The notes under the pieces are model-generated. The model made no database searches. It was not told the origin of the DNA and was given only the letters and a program-made list of their open reading frames with translations. A program made the position numbers and the translations under genes. DNA of 6,256 bases from Acidobacteriota bacterium (GTDB lineage Bacteria; Acidobacteriota; UBA890; WLXD01). The DNA lies in contig JACZXM010000024.1 of NCBI GenBank assembly GCA_022571615.1, positions 8,117 through 14,372 of the forward strand, written 5' to 3'. Positions 5,103-6,256 of this stretch are shown one piece after another (position 1 is the first letter of the stretch; each line of letters opens with the position of its first letter).

Positions 5103-5400
5103 GTGGGCGCAAGACTACCTGGAGCGGTGGGAGCCGTCCTGCACGGGTTAATTCTTCCATCCACTTGGCCTTCTACTCGACTGGAAGGTGTAATCTCTTT
5201 TGTTTGCTGCAACCATGGGGAGCCTCATGTTGGGGGTTTCACTGCTGGTAGGTACCTCTCAGAACCTACTGCTCAAACGATTGAGGTCATCCACACGTTC
5301 AATCCAGCGGGCCGGGAGCGTCCTATTGGTTTTGGTGGGGATCGGTCTCATCTATTTCACCCTGGACGCCGGCACGTTTCAAGCGGTCTTCTTTCCATAG
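5103..5400 (+). pseudogene. CcdA-like cytochrome c biogenesis membrane protein, frameshifted C-terminal remnant
   Basis: The frame opening after the TAA at 5191 reads LFAATMGSLMLGVSLLVG, then TSQNLLLKRLRSSTRSIQRA and GSVLLVLVGIGLIYFTLDAG, ending at TAG 5398-5400. This matches the last two transmembrane helices of CcdA/DsbD-type thiol-disulfide transporters. A helix is followed by the cytoplasmic LLKRLR..IQ linker and a final hydrophobic helix with LLVxxGIGLI. Just upstream, another frame (5103-5199) gives GAVGAVLHGLIL..TRLEGVIS, which could be the preceding helix with a frameshift near 5195-5205 (GVIS joining LFAAT). Four helices and the Cys-Pro motif are missing. Alternatively it is a live 58-residue small membrane protein from ATG 5227, with GGGGAG at 5217-5222. 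The C-terminal match is fairly clear; the upstream extension is weak. Confidence 0.5.
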
Positions 5401-5466
5401 GCTTCTCGTAACGCTTTATATCGGTGCTTGGACGATTTTGTCTGCAGAGGCCGCCTCCAGCCACCA

Positions 5467-5475
5467 TGCTATAAT
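5467..5475 (+). promoter_or_regulatory. Extended -10 promoter TGCTATAAT
   Basis: A perfect extended -10 (TG-n-TATAAT) places the transcript start near 5482, about 43 nt before the SDR start. No -35 hexamer occurs at 16-18 nt (GAGGCC at 17 nt); TTGTCT at 5438-5443 is too far away. Extended -10 promoters can work without a -35, so this is a fair candidate. Confidence 0.5.
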
Positions 5476-5524
5476 CCTCAGCGCAGCAGGACCTTGAGCC
5501 TGATATGGACCTGGGGAGTGGCTG

Positions 5525-6256
5525 TTGGCTGGAAGAATGGAGAACAAAGTAGTGATCGTAACCGGTGGTGGGTCGGGCATCGGCCGGGCCACCTGTTACC
5601 GCCTCCGGCAGGAAGGCGCCCGGGTAGTTGTCGCCGACCGGAACCAGGCGGGAGCGGAAGAGACCCGGGGCCTGATGGAGGGGAACGACGAGAACTCGGC
5701 GGTGTCCGTGGTGGACGTATCCCGTTCCGCCCAGGTGGAGCAGATGGTGGCGGAGACTGTTTCCAAGTTTGGCCGCCTCGACGGTTTGGTCAATGGCGCC
5801 GCCATCCTAATCCGCACCCCTCCCCTGGCCGAAGTGGAGGACGTGGACTGGGACCTGACCATGGACACCAATCTTAAAGGGCTATTCTACTGCTGCAAGT
5901 ACGCCATACCGGCGATGTTGGAGCACGGCGGCGGGTCCATCGTGAACATCGCCTCCATGTCCGGCGTGCGGGGCGTCGCCTATTCCGTGCCCTATGCCGT
6001 AAGCAAGGCCGGCGTGATCCACCTGACCAAGGTGGCTGCCGCCCAATACACCCATCAGGGCGTGAGGGTCAACTGCATCGCGCCCGGCGGTATCGACACA
6101 CCTCAGATGCGGGGCAGCACCGCCAGCGCCGAGACGTTTGAGGAGCGAAACGTGGAGCACCCGATGGGAAGGGTGGGACGTCCCGATGAGGTAGCCAACT
6201 TGATAACCTGGCTGGCCTCGGAAGAAGCTTCCTACGTCAGTGGCAGCACCTACATC
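5525..6256 (+). CDS. SDR-family (short-chain dehydrogenase/reductase) oxidoreductase, 3' end off the window
   Basis: The first 244 codons are present; family proteins are about 250 aa, so only the end is missing. The start chosen is TTG 5525 (MAGRMENKVVIVTGG), with GGGGAG (5513-5518) 6 nt upstream. ATG 5537 has GGAAG only 1 nt away and would drop the usual four-residue leader. The Rossmann motif is TGGGSGIG (13-20). D38 in VVVADRN points to NAD rather than NADP. D64 in VVDVS contacts adenine. The NNAG motif is altered to NGAA (90-93). N116 (TNLKG), S144 (NIAS), Y157 and K161 (YAVSK) complete the catalytic tetrad. PGGIDTPQM (187-195) and GRVGRPDEVANLITWLASE (215-233) are the classical C-terminal signatures of FabG-like SDRs. 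The substrate is probably an alcohol or ketone but cannot be read from the sequence. No functional neighbour is visible. Confidence 0.93.
   Translation, partial: MAGRMENKVVIVTGGGSGIGRATCYRLRQEGARVVVADRNQAGAEETRGLMEGNDENSAVSVVDVSRSAQVEQMVAETVSKFGRLDGLVNGAAILIRTPPLAEVEDVDWDLTMDTNLKGLFYCCKYAIPAMLEHGGGSIVNIASMSGVRGVAYSVPYAVSKAGVIHLTKVAAAQYTHQGVRVNCIAPGGIDTPQMRGSTASAETFEERNVEHPMGRVGRPDEVANLITWLASEEASYVSGSTYI

Larger units (their letters stand above)
4587..5199. other. 613-nt stretch without an intact gene
   Basis: Between the winged-helix gene and the CcdA-like C-terminal piece no frame gives a convincing whole protein. The stretch holds a nested inverted repeat (4634-4734), a 39-codon gcvT remnant on - (4749-4865), two related palindromes (4949-5001), and a faint, frameshifted N-terminal extension of the CcdA-like remnant (5103-5199). 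A lone TTGACA at 5046-5051 has no acceptable -10 behind it. The section 5002-5100 is otherwise featureless and relatively AT-rich. Confidence 0.6.

Overview
The window is GC-rich bacterial DNA, apart from an AT-rich patch near 3770-3815. I see no rRNA, tRNA, transposase, CRISPR array or phage gene. The sequence does not fix the lineage. The mix of a DmpA-type peptidase, a short-chain dehydrogenase, a compact HNH endonuclease, a winged-helix protein and a GC-rich palindrome of the kind common in environmental genomes suggests an uncultivated or environmental bacterium, possibly Chloroflexota-like. The first 200 bases (a YceI fragment) look more like proteobacterial YceI. That, and several abruptly ending genes, raise the question of whether the stretch is one natural locus or carries recombination or assembly joints.

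Layout. (1) 3-203: the 3'-truncated interior of a YceI-family gene on +, joined tail to tail with (2) a PP-loop tRNA-thiouridylase-like gene on - (1054 to about 204-229) that has also lost its 3' end. (3) An HNH endonuclease on - (1823-1254). (4) A secreted DmpA/P1-family peptidase on - (3079-1871), whose GTG start overlaps by 4 nt the stop of (5) an uncharacterised gene on - (3729-3076). Genes 5-4-3, perhaps with 2, form one leftward unit. It starts at a -10 box placed exactly for a leaderless transcript. (6) A 284-nt divergent intergenic region (3730-4013) holds three CGTAT repeats at 11-bp pitch and two DnaA-box-like sites. (7) A + strand winged-helix protein (4014-4586) is divergent from the operon and could be its regulator. 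(8) A 600-nt gene graveyard (4587-5200) contains a gcvT 5' remnant on -, a nested inverted repeat and a pair of related GC-rich palindromes. (9) A frameshifted remnant of the C-terminal half of a CcdA-like membrane protein lies on + (about 5103-5400). (10) A short-chain dehydrogenase on + (from 5525, running off the right edge) has an extended -10 promoter and a Shine-Dalgarno site that favours a TTG start.

How it may fit together. The best-supported unit is the leftward 5-4-3 cluster with the divergent winged-helix gene. Translational coupling ties the unknown protein to the peptidase. The phased repeats lie upstream of the leaderless promoter, where an activator or the divergent regulator could bind. 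The right third is a run of decayed genes ending in an intact SDR gene, and it shows no functional link with the left part.
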